From assembly GCA_019416285.1 (NCBI GenBank), contig DXXM01000049.1:1-17114 (forward strand): a stretch of 17,114 nucleotides of DNA, written 5' to 3'. This document shows, in pieces, positions 7,284-15,586 of the stretch. Within the stretch, counting starts at the first letter, position 1; each line of letters begins with the position of its first letter. The notes below the pieces were generated by a model. That model was not told where the DNA came from and did no database searches. It saw only the letters and a list, made by a program, of their open reading frames with translations. The position numbers were made by a program, and so were the translations under genes. This stretch comes from Bacteroidales bacterium. GTDB lineage: Bacteria > Bacteroidota > Bacteroidia > Bacteroidales > Muribaculaceae.

Positions 7284-10175
7284 TTAGGCCTTGACTGCTT
7301 TCTTGGCATTGCGGCGGGCGTCGGTGATGTAAGCGACGGGAGCTGCGATGTAGATAGTAGCGAGTGTACCGATAATCACACCGAAGATCATTGCGAATAC
7401 GAATGAGCGGATGGCGTCACCACCGAGGATGAAGATACAGAGAAGTACCAGGAGGGTTGAGGTCGAGGTCATCACTGTACGTCCGAGTGTCGAGTTGATT
7501 GACGAGTTGATGGTGGTGAAGAAGTTCTGCTTGGGATAGAGACCTACGTTCTCACGTACACGGTCGAACACAACCACGGTGTCGTTGATCTGATAACCGA
7601 TAACGGTAAGGATAGCGGCGATGAACGACTGGTCGATTTCCATAGCGAAGGGGAATACGCCCCAGAAGATTGAGTAGAAACCGATGATTGTGAAGGCAGT
7701 GAAGGCTACGGCTGCAAGAGCGCCGAGAGAGAAGGCGATGTTGCGGAAACGGAGCAGGATATAGAAGAACATGGCCAGAAGCGCGAGGATAACGGCGATG
7801 TAGGCGTCGGTGCGCATATCGTTTGCCACGGTCGGACCTACCTTCTGCGACGACATGATACCGATGTTCTCGTTGGTGGTCGAGAAGTCCTCGATGCTCA
7901 TGCCGTTGAGCTGGTTCTCAAGGCCTTTGTAGAGGATTTCAGTGATTTCGTTGTCGATGCCTTCCTCGTCAGAGTCAATCTTGTAGTTGGTCGAGATGCG
8001 GACCTTGGTGTCGTCATCGATGGTGATGACACTGAGCTGAGCGCCTTCGAAGAGGGGAGCGAGCTGAGCTTGGAGCTCGTGGGTCTTGACGGGATGGTCA
8101 AACTGAACCACGTAGTTGCGGCCACCGGAGAAGTCGATACCCTGGTTGAGTCCGCGACCGAAGAGGAAGCCGATGACGATGATGACTACGGCACCTACGA
8201 TAGCGAAGCTGACCTTGCGTGCGCCGAGGAAGTCGATGTGGGTATTGGAGAACATCTTTGCCGAGAGGGGAGTAGCGAAGGTGAGGTGTTCGAAAGTCTT
8301 GCTCTTGGCAAACATGATGTAGATAAGGCGGGTGAGATATACCGCTGTGAAGAACGAGCAGATAATACCGATGATGAGGGTGGTTGCGAAGCCCTTGATG
8401 GGACCTGTACCGAAGAGGAGGAGGATCACACCGGTGATGATTGAAGTAAGGTTCGAGTCAAAGATGGCCGAGAACGCGTTGCTGTAACCGTCGGCGATGG
8501 CGGTGCGTACGTTCTTGCCTGCGCGGAGCTCTTCCTTGGTACGCTCGTAGATAAGCACGTTGGCGTCGACCGCCATACCGAGTGCGAGCACGATACCTGC
8601 GATACCCGAGAGGGTGAGCACTGCCTGGAAGGAGGCGAGGATACCGAAGGTGAAGAAGATATTGAAGATGAGGGCTACGTTGGCGATGAGGCCGGGGATG
8701 AAGCCGTAGAAGAGACACATGAAAATCATGAGGAGGACGATGGCCACAACGAATGACCACATACCGTCCTGAATGGCCTGCTCACCGAGCGACGGACCGA
8801 TTACGGTGTCGGAGATAATGTCGACCTTGGCTGCCATCTTACCGCTCTTGAGCACGTTGGCAAGGTCCTTTGCCTCGTCGGTGGTGAACTGGCCGGTAAT
8901 CTGCGAGCGGCCGCCTTCAATTACAGAGTTGACATTGGGGGCGGAGTAAACCTGGTCGTCGAGCACGATTGCCACCTGCTTGTTGATGTTGGCGGCGGTG
9001 ATGCGTGCCCACTGGCGCGCAGCCTCGGGCTTCATGTTCATGGACACGTAGTTGCCCTGCATTGCCTCGTAATCGCTGGTTGCCGATGTGATCACGTCGC
9101 CGCTGAGAGCGGGCTTGCCGTTGGTGGTCTTGAGGGCGATAAGGTCATAAAGGCTGATGTTGCGCTTGCCGCGGACAGAGTCGTCGACCTGCACTACCTG
9201 GGGCTTGAATTCCCAGGCGAGCTTGAGGTTGGCGGGGAGGATGCCTTTGGCCAAGGGTGATGCGAGGATGGCGTTGATGGTATCGCGTGCGGTTTCTGTG
9301 GCTGAACCTACGTTGATGGGATTGTAGGGATTGCCCACCTGTACGAAGTAGTCGAAGAGACCTTTGCCGTTGCCGGTCGAGTCAGCGCGGAGAGCGTTGT
9401 CGAGGGCCTGGAGCATCGGGGCGATGTCGTTGACCTGAGTTGTCTCGTAGAATTCGAGGTTGGCGCTTGACTTGAGGAGCTCGCGCACACGGTCATGCTC
9501 CTTGACGCCCGGGAGCTCCAGAAGAATCTGACCGTCCTTTTCAAGTTCCTGAATGTTGGGGGCAACGACGCCGAACTGGTCGATACGGGTGCGGAGGACG
9601 TTGGTCGAGCTGCTGACGCGGTCCTTCACTTCCTGCCGGAGCGAGTTTTTGATAGCGTCGATGTTGTCACCGCGCTTAACCTGGTCCTTGAACACTACAG
9701 AGAGGTCGCCCTGAGGGTCGAGCTTGCGGTATTCGTTGCAGAACACGTCGATGAAATCGTTGCTCTTGTTGGCGCGGGTGATTGAGTCGGCGCTTGCTAC
9801 AGCGCGCTCGAAATATGGATTGCCTTCGGCGTTGGCCATCGAGCGAAGGATGTCGGGAACTGAAACCTGGAGGGTGACATTCATACCACCTTTGAGGTCA
9901 AGACCGAGGCCTACACCGAGTTTCTGTACTTCATTGAAAGTATAGCCTAAATAAACCTTTTCGTTAGCGATGTTCTTGATGTACTCGCTGTAGGCTTTAC
10001 GTTTAGTTTCAGGGCTGTTGTTGTCCTTAGCGGCCTCAACTGCGGCATATTCCGACGCTTTCTTCTCGTAGTGGTTGGTCACAACGGTGAAAGAAAGGTA
10101 GAATAAGCAGATGAGAACCATGAAAATGGCTATCACACCTGCGACAACACTTCCCAAAGATCCTTTGCTTTGCAT
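7284..10175 (-). CDS. secDF: Fused protein translocase subunit SecDF
   Basis: A 963-residue inner-membrane protein joining SecD and SecF, which use the proton-motive force to help SecYEG/SecA pull exported proteins across the membrane. The first helix is near residues 10-32. SecD part: GLDLKGGMNV at 91-100, the periplasmic P1 region, EGGRSQITGQF at 420-430, and the helix-4 motif LGMAVDANVLIYER at 532-545 with Asp537, equivalent to the proton-relay aspartate of SecD. SecF part from about 640: IDFSGGRNYVVQFD at 680-693 and GYQINDTVVVFDRVREN at 860-876. Single-chain SecDF is normal in Bacteroidota, and the length fits. The start at 10175 is followed by a basic residue and the first helix. It is a single-gene unit with a promoter at 10268-10275 and a terminator at 7221-7252. 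Confidence 0.96.
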   Translation of the reverse strand: MQSKGSLGSVVAGVIAIFMVLICLFYLSFTVVTNHYEKKASEYAAVEAAKDNNSPETKRKAYSEYIKNIANEKVYLGYTFNEVQKLGVGLGLDLKGGMNVTLQVSVPDILRSMANAEGNPYFERAVASADSITRANKSNDFIDVFCNEYRKLDPQGDLSVVFKDQVKRGDNIDAIKNSLRQEVKDRVSSSTNVLRTRIDQFGVVAPNIQELEKDGQILLELPGVKEHDRVRELLKSSANLEFYETTQVNDIAPMLQALDNALRADSTGNGKGLFDYFVQVGNPYNPINVGSATETARDTINAILASPLAKGILPANLKLAWEFKPQVVQVDDSVRGKRNISLYDLIALKTTNGKPALSGDVITSATSDYEAMQGNYVSMNMKPEAARQWARITAANINKQVAIVLDDQVYSAPNVNSVIEGGRSQITGQFTTDEAKDLANVLKSGKMAAKVDIISDTVIGPSLGEQAIQDGMWSFVVAIVLLMIFMCLFYGFIPGLIANVALIFNIFFTFGILASFQAVLTLSGIAGIVLALGMAVDANVLIYERTKEELRAGKNVRTAIADGYSNAFSAIFDSNLTSIITGVILLLFGTGPIKGFATTLIIGIICSFFTAVYLTRLIYIMFAKSKTFEHLTFATPLSAKMFSNTHIDFLGARKVSFAIVGAVVIIVIGFLFGRGLNQGIDFSGGRNYVVQFDHPVKTHELQAQLAPLFEGAQLSVITIDDDTKVRISTNYKIDSDEEGIDNEITEILYKGLENQLNGMSIEDFSTTNENIGIMSSQKVGPTVANDMRTDAYIAVILALLAMFFYILLRFRNIAFSLGALAAVAFTAFTIIGFYSIFWGVFPFAMEIDQSFIAAILTVIGYQINDTVVVFDRVRENVGLYPKQNFFTTINSSINSTLGRTVMTSTSTLLVLLCIFILGGDAIRSFVFAMIFGVIIGTLATIYIAAPVAYITDARRNAKKAVKA

Positions 10176-10267
10176 TGCTGTTAAAGTGATGTATTAAAAA
10201 GAGTTAGTTAATGATTTTTTTGATTGGTTTTCATGGAGAAACCGGGATTGGCTCCGATTTCAGCTTG

Positions 10268-10275
10268 CAAATATA
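10268..10275 (-). promoter_or_regulatory. -7 box of the secDF promoter
   Basis: On the minus strand this reads TATATTTG, a full TAnnTTTG match and identical to the box of the cyd operon. The leader to the ATG at 10175 would be about 85 bases. No good -33 TTTG is seen. The 10176-10511 gap holds this promoter and the divergent one at 10411-10418, and nothing else I can support. Confidence 0.65.
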
Positions 10276-10410
10276 CGAATTTTCTTTGAATTAGCGCTAT
10301 CCGGGGCCACTTTTTGGTTGTTTTTAGAGTTTAAAGTCTTTTGCGGGTCGGATTATGTCAATAAATCAGTTAAAAAAGAGATTAAATTATAATAATGCAG
10401 TTTATTTGTC

Positions 10411-10418
10411 TATCTTTG
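10411..10418 (+). promoter_or_regulatory. -7 box of the lipoprotein-lipoprotein-PagL operon
   Basis: TATCTTTG matches TAnnTTTG. Transcription near 10424 gives a leader of about 88 bases that is far more GC-rich than the flanking DNA and contains a small hairpin, CCGGAG/CTCCGG, at 10444-10457. Confidence 0.6.
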
Positions 10419-10511
10419 CATTTCCGCAGATTCGACAGGCCGGCCGGAGCCCTCCGGGGCGGTGCGGCGCGAGCTGCCGGAGCCTACGGATGAAAACACA
10501 GTGACTGATTT

Positions 10512-11516
10512 ATGAACACATTATGCGTGCGGCTGCTGCCGCTATTGTGTGTCCTGATTCTGATGACAGGATGCAACAACGATATATTTATAGACGAAGA
10601 ACCGACAATTTCAGTGGATAGCCTCGACATCTCCGACGGCGGTGAGGCGACCTTTGAGTTTCCGACACGCGATCTCGTGTCGGTAGAGGTGGTTTTCGAT
10701 GATAAGTTCGACTGCGTGAAATATCTCCCCTCGGGCGATGAATTCGCGCGCTACACGCTCGTGTCGCAGATGTCGCTATACGACATCACAAGCTCCCAGC
10801 CGTTCATCACGCGCCTGACGGCCTCAAACGAGGATGCCGCGTTGGAAATCTACGGCAGTCCCGAAGGAAAAATCGGCATACGCTCCGTCAGGAATATCCG
10901 CGGAGATGCAGTGTGCGGCAGAATTATCGTGTCCTACCGCTACAAGGAGGAACACGTGAATTTCAGCATAGCATCCTCCTTCGATGAAAAGCCTGTGCTG
11001 GAGGCAAAAAGGTTGGTCTATAGGGAGCAGACGTCGTTTAAGAGCGTCGGTAATAACGCGACGATGACCGTCAGAAACAATACAGCGGTCGAGAATGTGC
11101 AGAAATTCACGCCTGCGGATTATTGCAGGATGCTTGTCTATATCCAGCAGACCACTATCTGCCCCTACGAGATTGATTACGGCGAAATCACAATCGGCAT
11201 ACCCACGTGGGACCCCTCGACGCAGCGCCCGGCTTTCATCGGCGCGACGGCTCTGCTGCGTCCCGGCACCGAGGTGCGCGCCCCGATGGACTATGTGCTT
11301 CCCGATGGACAGAGCTTCACGACGCAGTTTGCCATGACGACTCCGCCCATGACGGAATCGACTCTGAAATTCACATCCACAGCTATTATAATGACCACCT
11401 ACGCCACGCTCTACGCCGTCAATCCGCGTAGCGGCAGGGAACATGAACTTGAAATTCGCGTGGATGTGGTGCAGCCGGTGCAATTCAGCTATTCAGTGGA
11501 AACCAAAGCTCTATGA
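10512..11516 (+). CDS. Lipoprotein of unknown function, paralogue A
   Basis: A 334-residue predicted lipoprotein; the signal peptide ends in LMTGC with Cys21. I do not recognise a named domain. It is clearly a paralogue of the next gene: after the lipidated Cys both continue as CNxxxFI with an acidic-Pro stretch, then DGGEA(T/S)F, then RNIxG, an IGIPT motif in the C-terminal half, and an ending with R(E)xE(I)xVxVVxQP. The mature part appears beta-rich with no membrane helices, so a surface-exposed or periplasmic protein is likely. It is the first gene of a three-gene operon; the next gene starts one base after its stop. The ATG at 10512 directly precedes the signal peptide. The tandem duplication and the neighbouring outer-membrane enzyme suggest an envelope role, but that is inference. 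Confidence 0.82.
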   Translation: MNTLCVRLLPLLCVLILMTGCNNDIFIDEEPTISVDSLDISDGGEATFEFPTRDLVSVEVVFDDKFDCVKYLPSGDEFARYTLVSQMSLYDITSSQPFITRLTASNEDAALEIYGSPEGKIGIRSVRNIRGDAVCGRIIVSYRYKEEHVNFSIASSFDEKPVLEAKRLVYREQTSFKSVGNNATMTVRNNTAVENVQKFTPADYCRMLVYIQQTTICPYEIDYGEITIGIPTWDPSTQRPAFIGATALLRPGTEVRAPMDYVLPDGQSFTTQFAMTTPPMTESTLKFTSTAIIMTTYATLYAVNPRSGREHELEIRVDVVQPVQFSYSVETKAL

Positions 11517-11517
11517 A

Positions 11518-12684
11518 ATGATGAAAACGACGCATATATATAATTGTGGCAGAGGCGCGGCCCGCTGGTCCGTGACGCCGCTGCTTGTGGCGCTTGCCGT
11601 CGCGCTGTCACTTGCCGGATGCAATGACGAGGTCTTTATCCGGGAGAGCGCTCCGCCGTCAGCCGAAAGCATTGTGGTGGCCGACGGAGGTGAGGCATCG
11701 TTCACTTACAGTCGTAACAGTCTCGAATGTATCAGCGTGTGGCTTCCGGAATATGAGTCCTCGGAACTGCCCGACCCATCAGACCCGTGGCCGGAGGAAA
11801 AACCGTTCCCGACATATCAGTTTTCGGATTTCGAATATGAATATGAGGCATATACTGTTTCAGGAATGGCTGCGACGGGCAAGATTGATCCGGTGCAGCA
11901 CGATTATTCTCTCAATCTCGTTGATTCGGACCGGGATTATGAGAGAGTGGTTTTCAGAAACGCTGTGGCCGAATTTGAGGTCTCTCGAAAGAAATCCGGC
12001 GAGATTACAGTGAGTTCGAAACGTAACATAATAGGGCGCCCTCTCACGGGTCAGATCAGTTTCTCTTATCCGGGACGCTATGACCTCGTGGAGTTTTCGC
12101 TTGAGTCAACGCTTGATAAGGATGCTACCTACGAGGTGCTCGGTGTGAGCTATGCGGATGATGTCAGGATACGCTCGAATGGGTGGGAGGATGTAATCCC
12201 CATATATCATGAAAATGCGGGCTACGACAGTGTGAGCCACGTCTTTCCGGTAGCGGAACACTGTCCCATGCGTGTGGATTTCACCGTAAACCCCATGCAG
12301 AGTGTGAAATTCGGCAGTGATTCGGTCCATGTGGGGATACCGACATTCCGATACCATCCTGTTGATGGCGGGTGGAGTCTCGAGGGGCAGATGTGGGGCG
12401 ACACGGCGCTATTTTCAGCAGAGACTGTGGTTATGCCGCCACTTGACAGTGCCCTGTATCCCTGGATAGGAACATTCAGTAAAAACTATATCTTTAGGCT
12501 GGCTCCGCGGATGGGCGTGAGGGCAGAGTTTGAAGTGCCTAGGGTGAGAATACAGGCCGATGGCACTCTGAGGATAAGAAATATGACCAACGGACGCGAG
12601 ACAGAAATACCGGTCAGGGTCGTGGTGGACCAGCCGTGGTCATATCATATGAAATATGAAAAATTCAATCTCGATGAACAATAA
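11518..12684 (+). CDS. Lipoprotein of unknown function, paralogue B
   Basis: A 388-residue predicted lipoprotein with the lipobox LAGC (Cys35 if the first of two adjacent ATGs is used). It is related to the preceding gene along its whole length: CNDEVFIRE, ADGGEASF, KRNIIGRPLTGQISFSY, VHVGIPTF and NGRETEIPVRVVVDQP each have counterparts there. It is about 55 residues longer, partly through an acidic, Pro-rich insert near residues 75-95 (SSELPDPSDPWPEE). A longer frame opens at 11443 inside the previous gene, but the ATG at 11518 or 11521 sits just after the upstream stop and leads straight to the signal peptide, so I chose it; the tight spacing suggests translational coupling. No domain name can be given. 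The unusually long basic n-region of the signal peptide leaves the exact start open. Confidence 0.82.
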   Translation: MMKTTHIYNCGRGAARWSVTPLLVALAVALSLAGCNDEVFIRESAPPSAESIVVADGGEASFTYSRNSLECISVWLPEYESSELPDPSDPWPEEKPFPTYQFSDFEYEYEAYTVSGMAATGKIDPVQHDYSLNLVDSDRDYERVVFRNAVAEFEVSRKKSGEITVSSKRNIIGRPLTGQISFSYPGRYDLVEFSLESTLDKDATYEVLGVSYADDVRIRSNGWEDVIPIYHENAGYDSVSHVFPVAEHCPMRVDFTVNPMQSVKFGSDSVHVGIPTFRYHPVDGGWSLEGQMWGDTALFSAETVVMPPLDSALYPWIGTFSKNYIFRLAPRMGVRAEFEVPRVRIQADGTLRIRNMTNGRETEIPVRVVVDQPWSYHMKYEKFNLDEQ

Positions 12685-13927
12685 GGATATTTTTTCTGCC
12701 GGGCGCATGCTCCGGAGTGTGGCGGCGCTTGCCGCCATCCTGTCGCTCGGGGTGCCACAGGCGATGGCGCAGGAGATGAATCCTGCCGACAGTTGCCGGC
12801 AGGAGCGCAAAATCATCCACCATATAGGTGCGGACGCGCGGGCGGCATACGTAGCCGGCGCGAGGAAGGCCGTGGAGGATATCTACGACGGCAGTCCTGA
12901 TAAGAATCTCGGAGTGTCGGGCCATCTGAAGTATTCGTTCAGTTACTCCGACGACACTCGGCAGGGGCGTCTCTATCCGGGAGCGTATCAGGGCGTGGGA
13001 GCGTCGGTCACCTCGTTTTTCGCGGGAAGCAGGACGGGTACTCCCGTGACGGCCTATCTCTTTCAGGGCTCGCCGATTTTCCGCGTGGCCCGGAATCTGA
13101 CCTTTGACTACGAATGGAACTTCGGTGCTTCTTTCGGGTGGAAAAAGTATCACGACGATTTAGGGTCGTCGAACAATGTTCCGCTCAATCTGATTGTGGG
13201 CTCGCCGATCAACGCGTATATCAACGTCGGTTTCATGCTAAACTACAGGCTGTCGCCCCGCTGGAATCTGGCGGCGGGTATCGACATGACCCACTATTCC
13301 AACGGCAATACGTCGTGGCCCAATCCTGGAGTGAACACCATCGGTGGCCGGGTCGGGGTGACATATACCTTCGATGCCAACCAGCCGGTGCGCACGCTCG
13401 CCGACAATGCCGACATCGAACCTATCAGGCCCCATATCAGCTACGACGTGGTGCTCTACGGAGCCGTCCGCAAGAAGATGACCGACGTAGACGGGATGAA
13501 GGAGGTGCTTCCGGGACATTTCGGCATAGCGGGCTTCAATTTCGCACCGATGTGGAATTTCAACCGCTTTCTCCGTGCGGGCATCTCGGCCGACATACAG
13601 TATGACGAGAGCTCCGACCTGAAAAACTATTGGGTCGAGGGAACCTATGGCGATGAAATCAGGTTCCACCGACCGTCATTTTTCCATCAGGTATCGGGCG
13701 GCCTCTCGGCGCGCGGCGAGCTTGTTATGCCGATTTTCTCAATCAATGCGGGCTTAGGCTACAATCTGCTGGGCAATTCGGACTCGAAGAATTTCTATCA
13801 GGTGCTGGCGCTGAAAGTGCATGTGACGCGCAGTTTCTTCCTCCACATCGGCTATCAGCTCAACAGTTTCAAGAATCCCAACAATCTGATGATAGGCGTG
13901 GGCTATCGCTTCCACGACAAGCGCTGA
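12674..13927 (+). CDS. PagL-like outer-membrane beta-barrel (acyloxyacyl hydrolase family)
   Basis: A 417-residue predicted outer-membrane protein. A signal peptide precedes a likely cleavage after Ala32 (PQAMA/QE). The rest consists of alternating strands rich in aromatic and Gly residues (ASFGWKKY, VGFMLNYRLS, GGRVGVTYTF, MIGVGYRF), typical of a beta-barrel. The motif DMTHYSNGNTSWPNPGVN at 204-221 matches the active-site region of the PagL lipid A 3-O-deacylase family, with His207 and Ser209 as the presumed catalytic pair. PagL enzymes remove the 3-O-linked acyl chain of lipid A in the outer leaflet. The protein is about twice the length of Pseudomonas PagL, so about 150 extra C-terminal residues (from about 245) remain unexplained. 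The gene overlaps the upstream lipoprotein by 11 bases; a start at 12656 in the same frame is also possible. Substrate is inferred from the family only. Confidence 0.82.
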   Translation: MNNKDIFSAGRMLRSVAALAAILSLGVPQAMAQEMNPADSCRQERKIIHHIGADARAAYVAGARKAVEDIYDGSPDKNLGVSGHLKYSFSYSDDTRQGRLYPGAYQGVGASVTSFFAGSRTGTPVTAYLFQGSPIFRVARNLTFDYEWNFGASFGWKKYHDDLGSSNNVPLNLIVGSPINAYINVGFMLNYRLSPRWNLAAGIDMTHYSNGNTSWPNPGVNTIGGRVGVTYTFDANQPVRTLADNADIEPIRPHISYDVVLYGAVRKKMTDVDGMKEVLPGHFGIAGFNFAPMWNFNRFLRAGISADIQYDESSDLKNYWVEGTYGDEIRFHRPSFFHQVSGGLSARGELVMPIFSINAGLGYNLLGNSDSKNFYQVLALKVHVTRSFFLHIGYQLNSFKNPNNLMIGVGYRFHDKR

Positions 13928-13951
13928 CCCTCACATATTGAGATATAGAAG

Positions 13952-14056
13952 CACAAAAGGGTGGAAGATACAAAAGAAACAGAAGATTTTTTCAGCTATG
14001 ATAAGGAAACTGCTGAATTTACCTTCTGTTTCTTTTGTATCTTCCGTCCTTTTGTG
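13952..14056. terminator. Long inverted repeat, likely bidirectional terminator
   Basis: Arms of 45 bases (13952-13996 and 14012-14056) are inverted copies with six differences, two of which remain G-U pairs in the plus-strand RNA, around a 15-base loop. The outer arms are CACAAAAGG and CCTTTTGTG, and a T-run (14057-14061) follows on the plus side. It lies between the converging PagL-like and PurF-like genes and should end both transcripts. The length is far beyond an ordinary terminator and suggests an element-derived hairpin. Confidence 0.8.
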
Positions 14057-14101
14057 TTTTTATTTCAGACTATACGGATTCGGAATCCGGATGAACGATT
14101 G

Positions 14102-15544
14102 TTATTCTTCAGGATGATCCTCGCGCCAGGCCTCGTCGGGGTGGCAGCCGGTGCCGTCGAAGCAGTGTGTGCAGAGGCGGCATTTGGGGAGGCCGATGCT
14201 GTCGATGAGGTTCTCTATTTTGCTGAACTGGAGCGATGTGAGCTCGAGACGGTTGGCTATCTCCTTGACCATGCGCTCATATTCGGGAGTGCCGGTCTTG
14301 GAATAGATGTCGAGCTTGGCGGAGTCGTTGCCCTCGAAATCCTTGATGATGCGGCGGGTGATGAGCTCAAGGTCGCTCTTGGAGGCTGTGAAGCCGATGA
14401 AGGGACAGCCGTAGACGAGCGGGGGGCAGGAGATGCGTGCGTGAACCTCTTTGGCGCCACATTCGAAGAAGGTGCGGACATTGTCGCGGAGCTGTGTGCC
14501 GCGGACAATCGAGTCGTCGCAGAACACCACGCGGTTGCCGTTGAGGATGGCGCGGTTGGGGATGAGCTTCATCTTGGCCACGAGGTCGCGGCGCGACTGG
14601 TTGCCGGGTGTGAAGCTGCGGGGCCATGTCGGAGTGTATTTGAGCACGGCGCGGCGGTAGGGGATGCCGCGTCCCTCGGCATATCCGAGCGCGTGGCCTA
14701 CTCCGGAGTCGGGGATACCGCAGACGCAATCGGCCTCTGTGGGGTCCTCTTCGCCCATCTTGCGGCCTCCGGCCTCACGCATGTCCTCGACGTTGATACC
14801 GTCGTAGTCGCTCGCGGGGAAGCCGTAGTAGACCCAGAGGAAGGAGCAGATTTGTTCGCGTCGGGCCGGAGCCTGGAGCACTTCCATGCTGTCGGCGCGC
14901 AGGCGCACGATTTCACCAGGGCCCACGTCGCGCACGGTCTTGTAGTCGAGGTTCGGGAAGGCCGATGACTCGCTGGATGCTGCGTAGGCACCCTCCTTCT
15001 GTCCGATTACTATAGGTGTGCGTCCGAGATAATCGCGGGCACAGATGATGCCGTCCTCCGTGAGAATGAGCATCGAGCATGAGCCCTTGATTTTTTTGTA
15101 GACGAGGTTGATGCCGTCGACGAAGTCCTTGCCCATGTTGATGAGGAGGGCCACGAGTTCAGTCTGATTGATGTTGTTTGCCGAAAGCTCGCTGAAGTGC
15201 ATGCGCTCGGCGAGGAGTTCGGCGGCAATGTCACGGATATTGTTGATTTTTGCGACTGTGACCACCGCATAGCGCCCGAGGTGAGAGTTGACGATGATAG
15301 GCTGCGGATCGGTGTCGCTGATGACTCCAAGACCCTGATTGCCGACGAATCTGTCGAGCTCATCTTCAAATTTCGACCTGAAATAGTCGCGCTCAAGGCT
15401 GTGGATTGTACGGTGGAAACCCGATTCCGGGTCGAAAGTCACCATGCCTGCACGCTTGGTGCCGAGGTGAGAGTTGTAATCAGTGCCGTAGAATAAGTCA
15501 TTGACACAAGGCTTTTTGGAAATAGAGCCGAAGAAACCTCCCAT
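14102..15544 (-). CDS. PurF-family amidophosphoribosyltransferase homologue with degenerate glutaminase domain
   Basis: A 480-residue PurF homologue. Canonical PurF makes phosphoribosylamine from PRPP and glutamine, the first step of purine synthesis. The C-terminal phosphoribosyltransferase half is intact, with the PRPP motif VVFCDDSIVRGT at 339-350. The four cysteines that bind a 4Fe-4S cluster in Bacillus subtilis PurF have counterparts: Cys233 (QICSF), Cys380 (YGCPF), and Cys458/Cys461 (CTHCFDGTG). The N-terminal class II glutaminase is degenerate. It begins MGGFFGSIS instead of MCGIxG, so the Cys nucleophile is Gly2, and the RYST and HNGN regions of active enzymes are absent (GVISDTDP near 73-80, VAKINN near 97-102). 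The start at 15544 lies about 40 bases past a strong promoter; the longer frame to 15685 begins upstream of it. It may use ammonia, act as a paralogue, or have another role. No other purine gene is adjacent. Confidence 0.9.
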   Translation of the reverse strand: MGGFFGSISKKPCVNDLFYGTDYNSHLGTKRAGMVTFDPESGFHRTIHSLERDYFRSKFEDELDRFVGNQGLGVISDTDPQPIIVNSHLGRYAVVTVAKINNIRDIAAELLAERMHFSELSANNINQTELVALLINMGKDFVDGINLVYKKIKGSCSMLILTEDGIICARDYLGRTPIVIGQKEGAYAASSESSAFPNLDYKTVRDVGPGEIVRLRADSMEVLQAPARREQICSFLWVYYGFPASDYDGINVEDMREAGGRKMGEEDPTEADCVCGIPDSGVGHALGYAEGRGIPYRRAVLKYTPTWPRSFTPGNQSRRDLVAKMKLIPNRAILNGNRVVFCDDSIVRGTQLRDNVRTFFECGAKEVHARISCPPLVYGCPFIGFTASKSDLELITRRIIKDFEGNDSAKLDIYSKTGTPEYERMVKEIANRLELTSLQFSKIENLIDSIGLPKCRLCTHCFDGTGCHPDEAWREDHPEE

Positions 15545-15586
15545 TGTTAATTTCCTTAATGATTGGTGCTTGAAAAAATGAAAGTG

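Noticed and set aside
7092..7406. Plus-strand frame with a Gly-Val-Ile repeat
   Set aside because: It runs through two terminators and a 9-bp repeat and then overlaps secDF antisense; nothing supports translation.
10444..10457. Leader hairpin CCGGAG/CTCCGG as a riboswitch
   Set aside because: Only a six-pair stem with almost no loop is visible; no riboswitch class fits.
11443..11517. Extended start of the second lipoprotein inside the first gene
   Set aside because: It would place about 25 residues with Trp/Cys before the signal peptide; the ATG just after the upstream stop is more natural.
13961..14968. Long plus-strand frame across the PurF-homologue gene
   Set aside because: It is the antisense shadow of a well-supported gene and starts inside the terminator hairpin; its composition is low-complexity.
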